A stretch of 64,000 nt of DNA from Actinopolyspora saharensis (GCF_900100925.1 NZ_FNKO01000001.1:1302001-1366000), one strand, 5' to 3'; positions 42,532 to 51,302 are shown, numbered from the stretch's first letter. The notes: generated from the letters alone by a model not told the origin. Numbers and translations: made by a program.

Positions 42532-42675
42532 TCAGCACCCACTGCCGCTTGGTGCTGGTGGGTGTGCTGCCCGGCGTCTCTCGGCCGTCCCGAACTCGCG
42601 CAGCAAGTAGCCGACGAGCCCGGCAGTGACGGCGGCGGCGCACCCCCACAGCGAACCACTGAGGTAGAGGTTCAT
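42532..42675 (-). CDS. 47-residue membrane peptide coupled to the XRE gene
   Basis: Very short protein MNLYLSGSLWGCAAAVTAGL with one hydrophobic segment (residues 8-26) and a basic, Pro/Ser-rich tail ending in Cys. Its ATG 42675 overlaps the XRE stop codon as ATGA, which is the main reason to believe it. No family recognised. In many actinobacteria this position in the operon is followed by a tyrosine recombinase; none is present here. Confidence 0.5.
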   Translation of the reverse strand: MNLYLSGSLWGCAAAVTAGLVGYLLREFGTAERRRAAHPPAPSGSGC

Positions 42676-42962
42676 GCACGTCCCTCCCCCTGGTTCAGGT
42701 GAGCGGGGTCCTGACCGGCGCGGGTGGTTCCTTCCGTGCTGGATCTGCCGGTTTCCGGGGTCAGCAACTCCCCGATCTCGCAGTCCAGGGCACTGCAGAT
42801 GACATCCAAATCGGACAATTTCAGACTGATCGGTGTCCCGGACCACAGCCCCGACAGTTTCCCCGCGGAGACGTGCAACCCGTGTTCGGCCAGCAGACTC
42901 TGCAGTTCACCGGCTTTCCAGATGCCGCGGTGCGCCGCCACGAGCCGCAGATTCCACTTCAC
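42672..42962 (-). CDS. small XRE-type helix-turn-helix regulator
   Basis: 96 residues. KWNLRLVAAHRGIWKAGELQ, LLAEHGLHVSAGKLSGLWSG and LKLSDLDVICSALDCEIGEL are typical of the HTH_26/Cro-like family in actinobacteria, in which the DNA-recognition helix is within SAGKLSGLWSG. A disordered 25-residue tail follows. GTG 42962 follows GAGAGGAC. Close relatives often sit upstream of integrase genes on integrative elements, so this may be a leftover of one. It is coupled to the 47-residue membrane peptide. Confidence 0.85.
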   Translation of the reverse strand: MKWNLRLVAAHRGIWKAGELQSLLAEHGLHVSAGKLSGLWSGTPISLKLSDLDVICSALDCEIGELLTPETGRSSTEGTTRAGQDPAHLNQGEGRA

Positions 42963-43630
42963 CGCTTCGTCCTCTCCGGCGTCGACCTCTCACCGTCGTC
43001 GCCTCTGCCGACACACGTTCGGAATTACCGAAACCCCGGCTCCCACTGCTCGAAAGCCCCTTCCGACACTAATATCCGGCAATTGTTTTTTGGCAACTCC
43101 TCCACGGAAATACCCGATCGTGCCAGCATCGACCGATGCATCATCGCTGCAGCACACCGTCAGCGATGCCACTTCCACCTTCGGACATCACGCATTCGTT
43201 CGCCAACAATCACCGAAAGGCGTATTGTCGACCACACAACGTTCGAAACAAGCGGACAAAACGGTGATTCTCACGCTTGACCACCGGACCACGACGACAA
43301 AAGCTCCACTTTCGAGTGACTTTGCTCCCGTTTTTTGCGCTGATAATGTCGTCCCGTCCGTCCCGAAAATTCTGCTGCGTCGAAGCCGCATTCGAAAGTG
43401 GTGGGCGCTTTCGAATGCCGCGCCCAGTGCGTCGGCACGACGAGATCGGTGCGACGGACACGGCCCGAACACGTCAGCACAGTGGGCAACCACCGGACCC
43501 CGACAACCGAGGACGTGTGGGCTCCACCGTGTCCGAACCGAGCGAACCGGCACGGCCGAGAAGCCGGACTCCACCCCGCTGCCTCCGCCGGCGCGACGAC
43601 GCCCCGCCGAGGAGCGTCGTTCACCGGCAC
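42963..43630. other. 668-bp non-coding region with a long palindrome
   Basis: Lower GC than the surroundings, especially 43060-43110 (TTGTTTTTTGGCAACTCC). No gene recognised. Carries the 31-bp palindrome at 43388-43418 and several TTCGAAA occurrences (about 43239, 43391, 43411). Confidence 0.4.
43388..43418. repeat. perfect 11-bp inverted repeat with 9-nt spacer
   Basis: GCATTCGAAAG (43388-43398) and CTTTCGAATGC (43408-43418). It lies midway in a 668-bp gap between two minus-strand regulators; it could be an operator or a structured RNA element. Confidence 0.6.
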
Positions 43631-44107
43631 TCAGTCCGAACGCTGCCTGCGCTGTTCCGGGGGCTCGTCGAGCATGTCCAGCATGTCCAGCACCTGATCC
43701 TGCAGCCCGGCGTCGAGCTCCCCCGCACGCATGGCTATGGCCCGCACCCGGTGCTCCTGCAGCTTCGCCCGCAGGACGCGGTCGGCGTCGCTTTCCGAGC
43801 CGAGCAGGTAGTCCACCGTCACCGGTGCGGTCTCGGAATGGCGCCGGTCGTTGAAGAACTTCGCGATGGCCCGCAGCACATCCGCGGACGGATTGGTGTG
43901 CCTGCCGTTGCGTAAACCGTCGAGGTAGTTGGCCCCGATCGTGGTCGCGTGTTCGGGATCAGCACTGATCGACTCGGCGGCGAATTTCGTGCTGTAGGGC
44001 TTCCACTTTCCGCGCCTGTCGCGGTAACGCACGGTGTCGAAGAGCGCGCGCAGCCGTTTGGCCAGTGTGCTGGACTCGTTCGTCGCGTTCTCGTCGCGCG
44101 CGCGCAC
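43631..44107 (-). CDS. EspR-like XRE regulator
   Basis: About 158 residues. STLAKRLRALFDTVRYRDRR, YSTKFAAESISADPEHATTI and GANYLDGLRNGRHTNPSADV with LRAIAKFFN match the EspR/ESX-associated helix-turn-helix family of actinobacteria, in which the HTH contains the LRNGRRTNPS recognition segment. A C-terminal helical tail (LDAGLQDQVLDMLDMLDEPP) probably dimerises. GTG 44107 is chosen because AAAGGA lies 11 nt upstream; the frame is open to a GTG at 44173, which remains possible. Target genes unknown. Confidence 0.78.
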   Translation of the reverse strand: MRARDENATNESSTLAKRLRALFDTVRYRDRRGKWKPYSTKFAAESISADPEHATTIGANYLDGLRNGRHTNPSADVLRAIAKFFNDRRHSETAPVTVDYLLGSESDADRVLRAKLQEHRVRAIAMRAGELDAGLQDQVLDMLDMLDEPPEQRRQRSD

Positions 44108-44261
44108 TTTCCGAACGTCCTTTCGAACAGAGCTTGTGCGAGCCGATATCGCCTGGTCTTGCGAGAATAACACGGTGCGACCATGTCCCAGGTCACGAAC
44201 GTGCGGCAGCCGCCACCAGGACCGACCCCGCGCGGAAGACGCCCCCGGTGGCGGGACGATG

Positions 44262-44409
44262 TTGATTGCTTAATATATTCAGTATAGAGTCGGTCGCGGC
44301 GAACGTGAGGCTTCTGGGGGTGCCTCGCGCTCGCCGCGACGCTCCCTGCCCGGATGCCGCGGAGACTCCCGTTTTCCTCTGCTGCGTTCCCCGGGGAACG
44401 CAGCAGAGG
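44262..44409 (+). ncRNA. possible small RNA: AT-rich promoter followed by a 34-bp perfect palindrome
   Basis: TTGATT (44262) and TATAGA (44283-44288) lie in the most AT-rich stretch of the region, and about 90-120 nt later CCTCTGCTGCGTTCCCC (44376-44392) meets its exact complement (44393-44409), a 34-bp uninterrupted palindrome. The promoter spacing (15 nt) is short. No open frame joins them to the downstream RidA gene. Confidence 0.3.
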
Positions 44410-44505
44410 CCGCCTCGTTCGCGGCACCGCAGCCGAGAAAAGGCGGTCACGGAAGCTCCCGGTTCTCCCCTCCCGGACAACCGTGGCGACGACTATCCTG
44501 CTCGG

Positions 44506-44907
44506 ATGCGAGAGTCACGTTCCCGGCTGGTCCGCAGCGCGGAGTTGACCGCTTCGGTCGACTACGCCTACGCCGCCCGTGCGAACGGCCCGCTCGTGCT
44601 CACGGCCGGGGCCTGCCCGCTTGATGAGCACGGTGCGACCGTGTGCGTCGACGACCCCGCCGGGCAGGCCCGGCAGTGCGTGCGCAATCTGGCGGTGACC
44701 CTGCGCGAGGCCGAAACCGACCTCGACCACGTGGTGCGGTGCACCGTCTACGTCGCCACTCGGGACCGCGAACGGCTGCGTACCGCGTGGAGCGCGGTAC
44801 GTGACGAATTCGGCTCCCACGATCCTCCCGCCACGCTGCTCGGTGTGAGTCTGCTCGGCTACGACGACCAGCTGGTCGAAGTCGACGCCATGGCCACCCT
44901 CCCGTGA
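44506..44907 (+). CDS. RidA/YjgF/UK114 family protein
   Basis: 133 residues with the Rid fold: YAARANGPLVLTAGACPLDE, QARQCVRNLAVTLREAETDL, HVVRCTVYVATRDRERLRTA, and VSLLGYDDQLVEVDAMATLP containing the conserved C-terminal Glu. The Arg that binds the imino acid carboxylate in RidA (usually before the penultimate strand) is not evident, so it may belong to a Rid1-7 subgroup without deaminase activity. TATCCT at 44494-44499 lies 6 nt before ATG 44506, suggesting a leaderless mRNA. Confidence 0.82.
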   Translation: MRESRSRLVRSAELTASVDYAYAARANGPLVLTAGACPLDEHGATVCVDDPAGQARQCVRNLAVTLREAETDLDHVVRCTVYVATRDRERLRTAWSAVRDEFGSHDPPATLLGVSLLGYDDQLVEVDAMATLP

Positions 44908-45215
44908 CCCTCCCCGAGAACCGGCCCGGGACGGGCAGATCGGTCACGATACGCACTCTCGCGAACACAGAGGACGAATCCGACACTTCCGGGCGAGGCG
45001 TGCCACGGCAGCAACTCCCCGCCCCGCTGTCCGAGTTCGGCAGCAGCGCAGCCGGGATGTGACGAATTCGGACAACCCCCGTGTGCTCCGCGGTTTCGCC
45101 GCGGGGCGTGGCGGGTGGTGCTTAATCGCAGCGTTACCGGTAGGCTCTGTCTCGCCGGACGGGTTTCACCCTCCGGTGGGACTTGGCCGTTTGCTCCTAT
45201 CACGAGTCGATACGG
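44908..45215 (+). other. 308-bp gap, nothing recognised
   Basis: No gene, repeat or clear hairpin stands out. The start of the next gene also lacks a ribosome site. Confidence 0.3.
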
Positions 45216-45713
45216 ATGACACTTCAAGACGACCGTGCTCGACCCTGGTTCCAGCCACTGGCGCCAACCGAACAACCGCACAGCGACTTCTCGAACGATG
45301 CCGGACCGTTGACCACCCGCATCGAGGGTGAACTCATCCCTCCGGACCAACCGCTCACCCCGGCACCGTTGGGCGAACGGCTCGAAGTCACCCAGCCGTT
45401 CATCCCGGCCATCCGCGAGCAGCCCCCGGAGTTCGCCAAGAAGCTGAACCCGGAACCGGCCACCTCGGCTCCCCCCGCTGAGGACGGCCCCGAGGACAGC
45501 TCGCTGGAAGCACCCACGAGTGTGACCGCGCCCACCGAGCACCACACGTCGGGGCCGGAACCTGCGGCCGCGGAACGAACCACGCGCACTCCGGACACGG
45601 CGGCCACCTCCGCAGCGGAACGTCCGAAGCGGCGCAGCCTGGCGCGCCGCGTCGTTCGCCGCATCCTCGGGCCCGATCTGCTGCGCAAGGACCCCGCACC
45701 GAAGAAACGCTGA
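45216..45713 (+). CDS. hypothetical disordered Pro/Glu/Thr-rich protein with basic C-terminus
   Basis: 165 residues. No domain recognised. Residues 1-130 are low-complexity and acidic (PPEFAKKLNPEPATSAPPAE), and the last 35 are strongly basic (AAERPKRRSLARRVVRRILG, then KKR at the end), giving a bipolar charge pattern. GC3 bias fits the window, so it is probably a real gene. There is no signal peptide or membrane span; the basic tail could bind nucleic acid or membrane. The start ATG 45216 is provisional, as no ribosome site is visible. Confidence 0.5.
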   Translation: MTLQDDRARPWFQPLAPTEQPHSDFSNDAGPLTTRIEGELIPPDQPLTPAPLGERLEVTQPFIPAIREQPPEFAKKLNPEPATSAPPAEDGPEDSSLEAPTSVTAPTEHHTSGPEPAAAERTTRTPDTAATSAAERPKRRSLARRVVRRILGPDLLRKDPAPKKR

Positions 45714-45808
45714 CGCCGGGACTTCTCCGCCCCGCACCGCGCCGGGGCGCCGCAGCGCGTCTCGGACCGCGTGCCGGACGCTGTTCACCATTCGACCTTC
45801 GGAGCGTG

Positions 45809-47371
45809 ATGTCCACAGCACCGCCGGCGCCCGTCGGTACCTCTCCCCGGCAAGCGCACCAAGGCGACTCCGCCGCACTCCCCCGGTTCGCCTGGGTACC
45901 GATCGCAGTGCTCGCTGTCGGCTTCTTCACCGTCGGGATGCTGGTGGCCTCCCGGTACGGCTACTTCGGCGACGAGCTGTACTTCCTCGCCGCGGGCGAC
46001 CACCCCGCCCCGGGGTACGTGGACCAGCCCCCGGGGGTGCCGCTGGTCGCGCGCGCCATGCAGACGCTGTTTCCCGACTCGCTGGTCGCGCTCCGCCTGC
46101 CCTCACTGCTGGTCACCACCGGCTACATCGTCATCGCGGCGCTGACCACCCGGGAACTCGGCGGAAAACGGCTCGCGCAGACCTGCGTCGCCGGTGCCTG
46201 CATGCTGGCGCCCCACTTCGTGGGCTCGGCGCACCTGCTGGTCACCTACTCGTTCGATCAGGCTCTGTGGGCCTGGATCCTGTGGCTGCTGGTCCGGTGG
46301 ACGCGCAAGTACCAGCAGGGCGAGTCCGGCGACCTGCTGCTGCTGATCGGTGCCGGGCTGATCACCGCTGTGACGTTGCAGTTCAAGCTGCTCGTGCCCG
46401 CGTTGTGGCTGGTGCTGGTTCCGGCCGCCGTGGTCTTCGGGCCGCGGCGGCTGCCGCTGCGGCCCGGTTTGTGGGTGGCCGGGCTGCTGTCGGTGCTGTC
46501 GGTGCTGCCCGGTCTGCTGTGGCAGATCGACAACGGCTGGCCCCAGCTGGACATGGCCGAGGTGGTCGACTCCGAGACCGGTGGGCCCGCTTCGTTCCTG
46601 CGCGTGTTGTTCACCCAGGTCGGACCGGTCGGGGGCGTGTTGACGGTCGTGGGGCTGTACGGGCTGCTGTTCCGGCGGCATCTGCGTGCCTACCGGTTCC
46701 TCGGGGTCACCGTCGTGGCCCTGACCGCGCTGTTCGCGTTGAGCAGCGGACGCCCCTACTACCTGGCCGGTTGCTACGCGGTGCTGTTCGCCGCCGCCGC
46801 CGTGGTCGTGCAGCACTGGTGGCAGCAGCGTCCGGACACCGTCACCTATCGCTGGTTGTTCCGCGGCTGGACGCTCGCGGTGGCCCTTAGCTACGCCCTG
46901 GGCGCCCAGGGGGCGATCAACACGCTGCCGATCGCCCCGGTCTCGGAGATCAGTCCGCGCAACGTCGTGGCCACGGCCAGTCTGGGCTGGCAGCAGATCA
47001 CCGCCCAGATCGCCGAGCAGTATCGCGCCCTGCCGGGGGAGACTCCCACCGCCGTGGTCACCCGCGACTACTGGTCGGCGAGCGCGCTGCACCACTTCGG
47101 CCCCGAGCACGGGCTGTCCGATGTGTACAGCACGAGCCGGGGTTTCTGGTACTTCGACCGCCCCGCCGACGACGTCGAACGCGTCGTCTACCTCGGCGCC
47201 GACCGCGGGCAGTTGGAGAAGTGGTTCGGCGACGTCCGCAAGGTCGACACCGTCGAAACCGACCTCGCCTCGGCCACCTACTACGAGGACATGCGCATCT
47301 GGGTGGCAAGCGACCCGAAGGAACCCTGGTCGCAGCTGTGGCCGCGGTTGCACCACATGAGCCTGTGGTGA
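45809..47371 (+). CDS. GT39-like membrane glycosyltransferase
   Basis: 520 residues. After a 28-residue polar N-terminus about ten membrane helices follow. The first extracytoplasmic loop has YGYFGDELYFLAAGDHPAPG with the Asp-Glu pair typical of the C-type PMT/ArnT superfamily (DUF-type glycosyltransferase 39), followed by YVDQPPGVPLVA. The C-terminal 120 residues are soluble and presumably outside the membrane. Such proteins transfer a sugar from a polyprenyl-phosphate donor. ATG 45809 follows GGAG. Upstream of the feo operon but separated by 244 nt. Confidence 0.82.
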   Translation: MSTAPPAPVGTSPRQAHQGDSAALPRFAWVPIAVLAVGFFTVGMLVASRYGYFGDELYFLAAGDHPAPGYVDQPPGVPLVARAMQTLFPDSLVALRLPSLLVTTGYIVIAALTTRELGGKRLAQTCVAGACMLAPHFVGSAHLLVTYSFDQALWAWILWLLVRWTRKYQQGESGDLLLLIGAGLITAVTLQFKLLVPALWLVLVPAAVVFGPRRLPLRPGLWVAGLLSVLSVLPGLLWQIDNGWPQLDMAEVVDSETGGPASFLRVLFTQVGPVGGVLTVVGLYGLLFRRHLRAYRFLGVTVVALTALFALSSGRPYYLAGCYAVLFAAAAVVVQHWWQQRPDTVTYRWLFRGWTLAVALSYALGAQGAINTLPIAPVSEISPRNVVATASLGWQQITAQIAEQYRALPGETPTAVVTRDYWSASALHHFGPEHGLSDVYSTSRGFWYFDRPADDVERVVYLGADRGQLEKWFGDVRKVDTVETDLASATYYEDMRIWVASDPKEPWSQLWPRLHHMSLW

Positions 47372-47530
47372 CCTGCCTGCGACCACCTGCTCCCGGACAG
47401 CCCGGACGGCGAACACCCGACTCGAATCCGTCGCTGACCCCGCCTCGCCACGGGCCGCTCCCACCAGCGGCTGGGAGCACGGCAACCGCCCCTGGCCGGA
47501 GGCAGCACGCTCCGCCGATCCGAACCAGTT

Positions 47531-47569
47531 TTGACGACGTGCCGAAGCAGACTTTGCTGGGTAGCCTAA
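47531..47569 (+). promoter_or_regulatory. feo promoter with iron-box half-site
   Basis: TTGACG (47531-47536), 16-nt spacer, TTTGCT (47553-47558). Immediately downstream GGGTAGCCTAA (47559-47569) matches one half of the DtxR/IdeR consensus (reverse complement TTAGGCTA); the other half is poor. Iron-dependent repression is a plausible reading. Confidence 0.35.
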
Positions 47570-47615
47570 AAATCGGTTGTGCAGACGGCAGATCAGCGGC
47601 GCGGGGGTTCGGAAG

Positions 47616-47861
47616 ATGTCGACCACCCTGGACCGGCTTCATCGGGGACAAACGGCCACCGTGACCGCACTGGAGCTCGAGGGCGCCGAACGGCGACGCC
47701 TGATGGACATGGGGCTGCTCGTCGGCACCACGGTCTCGGTCGACCGCGTCAGCCCGCTCGGCGACCCCGCGGCCTACCGGGTTCGGGACGGTCTGCTCGT
47801 GCTGCGGAGCGGACAAGCCCACCGGGTCCACGTCGACCTCCACGAGGAGGAGCCGACGTGA
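47616..47861 (+). CDS. feoA: FeoA, ferrous iron transport protein A
   Basis: 81 residues with an SH3-like FeoA fold: DRLHRGQTATVTALELEGAE, RRRLMDMGLLVGTTVSVDRV and VLRSGQAHRVHVDL. Small cytoplasmic partner of FeoB. The stop codon overlaps the GTG of the next gene (GTGA at 47858). ATG 47616 is the natural start; an upstream ATG at 47577 would add unconserved residues. First gene of a three-gene feo operon. Confidence 0.92.
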   Translation: MSTTLDRLHRGQTATVTALELEGAERRRLMDMGLLVGTTVSVDRVSPLGDPAAYRVRDGLLVLRSGQAHRVHVDLHEEEPT

Positions 47862-48688
47862 CCGCGGCGGACTCCTCGGTCAGCACCTCTCCCGCCTGCG
47901 GCGACTGCGTGCTCAACAACGCCTCCAATCTGCGCAAGCTGGGTGTGGACCCCGCAGGAGGGGACGACTTCGTCGCCGCGGTGGCCGGGAATCCCAACAC
48001 CGGCAAGAGCACGGTGTTCAACGCGCTGACCGGGTTGCGCCGGCACGTCGGCAACTGGTCGGGCAAAACCGTGGACAGGGCGGAGGGCAGTTTCGAGTAC
48101 CGTCGGCGCCGCTACAAGCTCGTCGACCTGCCCGGCACGTACTCGCTGCTGTCCACCAGCCACGACGAGGACGTCGCCCGCGACTTCCTGCTGTTCGGCC
48201 GTCCCGACGTGACCGTGGTGGTCGTCGACGCGACACGGCTGGAACGCAACCTCAACCTCGTGCTGCAAATCCTGCAGATCACCGACCGAGTGGTATGCGC
48301 CCTCAATCTCGTCGACGAGGCCGAGCGCAACGGGCTGGCGGTGGACTCGAGACACCTGGCCCGGGAACTGGGGGTGCCCGTGGTCCCGATGGTGGCGCGC
48401 CGCGGCACCGGCATGACGGATCTGCTGGAGGTGGTGGAGCAGGTGACCTCGGGGGCGATCGCCAACGGAGGCAGGCGGGTCCGGCACCGCGACGAGCGGC
48501 TCGAACAGGCGGTGGGCCGGCTGGCCGAACAGCTCGAAAGGGAGTTCCCCGGGGTGGCCAACACCAGGTGGATCGCCCTGCGGCTGCTCGAAGCCGACTC
48601 CCGGATCGAACGTGCGGTCACCGACGGCACGCTGAGGGAACTGTCCGCCGCCGCGCTCGCGGCGTCTTCGGGCGGGACCACGCCATGA
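47858..48688 (+). CDS. feoB: FeoB GTPase domain as a separate protein
   Basis: 276 residues forming only the cytoplasmic NFeoB part of ferrous iron transporter B. An N-terminal CGDCVLNNASNLRKLG precedes the G1 loop AGNPNTGKSTVFNALTG (about 43-58); DLPGTYSLLSTSHDEDVARD is G3 (about 90); NLVDE is G4 (about 150); a helical GDI-like region follows (RHRDERLEQAVGRLAEQLER). The gene stops where the membrane region should begin and its last codon overlaps the ATG of the permease gene (ATGA at 48685), so the split is organised, not a random frameshift. Confidence 0.9.
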   Translation: MTAADSSVSTSPACGDCVLNNASNLRKLGVDPAGGDDFVAAVAGNPNTGKSTVFNALTGLRRHVGNWSGKTVDRAEGSFEYRRRRYKLVDLPGTYSLLSTSHDEDVARDFLLFGRPDVTVVVVDATRLERNLNLVLQILQITDRVVCALNLVDEAERNGLAVDSRHLARELGVPVVPMVARRGTGMTDLLEVVEQVTSGAIANGGRRVRHRDERLEQAVGRLAEQLEREFPGVANTRWIALRLLEADSRIERAVTDGTLRELSAAALAASSGGTTP

Positions 48689-50100
48689 CCCGCTCGCCGA
48701 TCCTCGACGAGGCGGCGCGCCTGCGTGCCGGGCTGGACGAGGACTTCCGGGACGGAATCGTCGAGTCCCTCTACGCCGAGGCCTCCCACATCGCCTCCAC
48801 CACCCTCTCCCGCCGGGACGGCCCCGCTCGAGCGACCTGGGACAAACTGCTCGACAGGGCATTGACCCACCGCTTGTGGGGGTTCGTGGTCATGGGGGTG
48901 CTGCTGTTCGGGGTCTTCTGGTTCACCATCGCCGGAGCGGCAGCCCCCTCCGGACTGCTGTCCACACTGCTCGTCGAGCACGGCCACGAGTGGTTGACGC
49001 GGCTCGCGGCGCCGCTGCACCTCCCCGGGTGGCTGACGGGACTGCTACTGGACGGGGTGTATCTGTCCACCGCCTGGGTCGTGGCCGTGATGCTGCCGCC
49101 CATGGCGATCTTCTTCCCGCTGTTCACGATCCTCGAGGACTTCGGCTACCTGCCCAGAGTGGCGTTCAACCTGGACAGGCTCTTCGCGGGCTCCGGGGCG
49201 CACGGCAAGCAGGCCCTGTCCATGATGATGGGATACGGCTGCAACGCGGCCGGAGTGACCGCCACCAGGATCATCGACAGCCGACGCGAACGGCTGATCG
49301 CCATCATCACCAACAACTTCAGCATCTGCAACGGGCGCTGGCCCGTGCTCATCCTGCTGGGCACCGTCTTCCTCGGAAAACTGGTCCCGCCCGCCTTCGC
49401 GGGGGTGGTCGCCGCGGGCAGCGTCGTGACCGTGGCCTTCCTCGGAGTGCTGGTCACACTGCTGGTGTCCTGGGCGCTGTCGAAAACGGTGCTGCGCGGG
49501 GAGACTTCGGTGTACTCGCTGGAACTGCCCCCGTACCGACCTCCCAGGATCTGGCGGACCCTCTACACCAGCCTCATCGACCGAACCCTGAAGGTGCTGC
49601 GCAGAGCGGTGACCATGGCCGCCCCCGCGGGGGCGGCCATCTGGGGGATCAGCAACGTCACCCTGGTCGGGACGAGCCTGGCCGGTCACCTCGCTGCGCT
49701 GCTCGCCCCGCTGGGGTGGTTGATGGGGCTCAACGGCATCATCCTGCTGGCCTACGTCGTGGCCATCCCCGCCAACGAGATCATCATTCCCACCATCCTG
49801 ATGCTGACGCTGACCCTCGGCCCCGGCCTGTTCGGCGCCGACAGCGGGGTCCTGCTCGAGTTGGGCACGGCCGAAACCCGGATCGTGCTCGTGCAGGCGG
49901 GAGGCTGGACCCTGCTTACAGCCGTCAACCTGATGCTGTTCAGCCTGCTGCACAACCCGTGCGGCACCACCATCCTCACCATCTGGCACGAGACGCGGAG
50001 CGTGAAGTGGACGACCGTGGCCACGCTGCTGCCGGTCGGGCTCGGCATCGTGGTCACGAGCCTGACCGCAGCCGTGGCCCGTTCGGCCGGCTGGGCATGA
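48685..50100 (+). CDS. feoB: FeoB membrane permease domain as a separate protein
   Basis: 471 residues starting DEAARLRAGLDEDFRDGIVE, a linker normally inside FeoB, then about eight membrane helices. The two Gate (nucleoside-recognition) motifs are present: FTILEDFGYLPRVAFNLDRL, MMGYGCNAAGVTATRIIDS and, near the end, LLHNPCGTTILTIWHETRS with the conserved Cys. ATG 48685 overlaps the GTPase gene stop. Expected to transport Fe2+ together with the separate G protein and FeoA. Confidence 0.92.
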   Translation: MTRSPILDEAARLRAGLDEDFRDGIVESLYAEASHIASTTLSRRDGPARATWDKLLDRALTHRLWGFVVMGVLLFGVFWFTIAGAAAPSGLLSTLLVEHGHEWLTRLAAPLHLPGWLTGLLLDGVYLSTAWVVAVMLPPMAIFFPLFTILEDFGYLPRVAFNLDRLFAGSGAHGKQALSMMMGYGCNAAGVTATRIIDSRRERLIAIITNNFSICNGRWPVLILLGTVFLGKLVPPAFAGVVAAGSVVTVAFLGVLVTLLVSWALSKTVLRGETSVYSLELPPYRPPRIWRTLYTSLIDRTLKVLRRAVTMAAPAGAAIWGISNVTLVGTSLAGHLAALLAPLGWLMGLNGIILLAYVVAIPANEIIIPTILMLTLTLGPGLFGADSGVLLELGTAETRIVLVQAGGWTLLTAVNLMLFSLLHNPCGTTILTIWHETRSVKWTTVATLLPVGLGIVVTSLTAAVARSAGWA

Positions 50101-50117
50101 CCGAAGGCGAGCGCGCT

Positions 50118-51302
50118 TCAGCTCGCCAGGTGTGCCTCCAGCGCGTCGGCACCGGCCACCGCGCCACCACCGCTGCGGACCCCGAAACTCGTCGCCGAGG
50201 CCACCGCCCGCATCCGCTCGTCACCGGCGACGTCATCGACCGTCTTGCGCAGCAGTTCCGGGGTCACCTCGTCGGGAAGGACCCGGGCCAGCCCGAGCTG
50301 CTCGGCCCGTTCGGCGTTGGCCCGCTGCTCCGGCATCTGCGGGTAGGCCACCAGCGGGACACCGTGATACAGCGACTCCATCGTGGAGTTCATCCCCGTG
50401 TGTGACAGGAACACATCGGCGTGCTCGAGCACGGCGGGCTGCGGGAAGCGGGAGCGCACGTCGAAGTTGTCCGGCAACGGGCCCAGCTCGTCCGGATCCA
50501 GCCGCTCGCCGACCGACATCGCCACCTGCCACGGTCCCTCGGAGAAGGCCTCCAGGCACTGGCGGTAGAAGTCCGGCCGGTCGTTGAACGCGGTGCCCAG
50601 GGAGATGAACAGCAGCGGCGCCTGCGGGTCCTGCGGGGTGAACGACTCCCGCGTGGCCCTGCTGCCGAGCGAAGGCCCCAGGAACCGGAAGCGGTCGTCG
50701 AAGGTCTCGGCAGCGGGCTGGAACTGGCGGGGAACGGACACCAGGTTCAAATCGGCCGGTTTCGCGGAGAACGCCGACTCCGGCGGGGAGACTCCGAGCT
50801 GCTCGGCCAGTTCGGCGCGTTCGCGTTCCACTTCGCGCAGCGCGGGGTGCTCGGTGTCGAAGTCCTCGGGCAGGAAGGTCCGCAGCAGTGAGAAGTGCTC
50901 GTTCGCGGCGAAGTTGGGCACCAGCGACACCCCGGCAACGCCGAGCACCTCGGCCAGCATCGGGCCGGCCATCATCATCATGTCGTAGCACACCACGTCG
51001 GGGGGATCCTCGGTGAAGTGCCTGCGCAGCGCGGGGAAGGACTCACGCACGTGCTCGAGGAGATAGCCCATCATCTCCGCCAGCATCTCCGGAGTCATCC
51101 GGTCGAACGACTGCGTGGGCGGGGCGAGATCCATGCCGGCGTCGACGCCTTGAGCACCGCTGGCCCGCACGGTTTCCAACTTGCGGTTTCCGGTGGCGTA
51201 GCTGACGCGGTGACCGCGCTTGTTCAGCTCCTCCACCAGCGGCAGGTTCGGGTTCACATGCCCGTCGAAGGGCGGCGCCATGAACGCGAAATGGCGGGGC
51301 AT
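50118..51302 (-). CDS. macrolide-type glycosyltransferase (MGT family, GT1)
   Basis: 394 residues. HFAFMAPPFDGHVNPNLPLV opens the N-terminal GT-B domain with the HV-N catalytic region; LLFISLGTAFNDRPDFYRQC and FLSHTGMNSTMESLYHGVPL with PEQRANAERAEQLG form the UDP-sugar binding site. Length and motifs match the OleI/OleD/MgtA group that inactivates macrolides by glucosylation or glycosylates natural products. ATG 51302 is chosen because GAGGAAG lies 5 nt upstream. It is 650 bp from an AadA-type gene, giving a small resistance-like cluster. The acceptor is not proven. Confidence 0.9.
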   Translation of the reverse strand: MPRHFAFMAPPFDGHVNPNLPLVEELNKRGHRVSYATGNRKLETVRASGAQGVDAGMDLAPPTQSFDRMTPEMLAEMMGYLLEHVRESFPALRRHFTEDPPDVVCYDMMMMAGPMLAEVLGVAGVSLVPNFAANEHFSLLRTFLPEDFDTEHPALREVERERAELAEQLGVSPPESAFSAKPADLNLVSVPRQFQPAAETFDDRFRFLGPSLGSRATRESFTPQDPQAPLLFISLGTAFNDRPDFYRQCLEAFSEGPWQVAMSVGERLDPDELGPLPDNFDVRSRFPQPAVLEHADVFLSHTGMNSTMESLYHGVPLVAYPQMPEQRANAERAEQLGLARVLPDEVTPELLRKTVDDVAGDERMRAVASATSFGVRSGGGAVAGADALEAHLAS

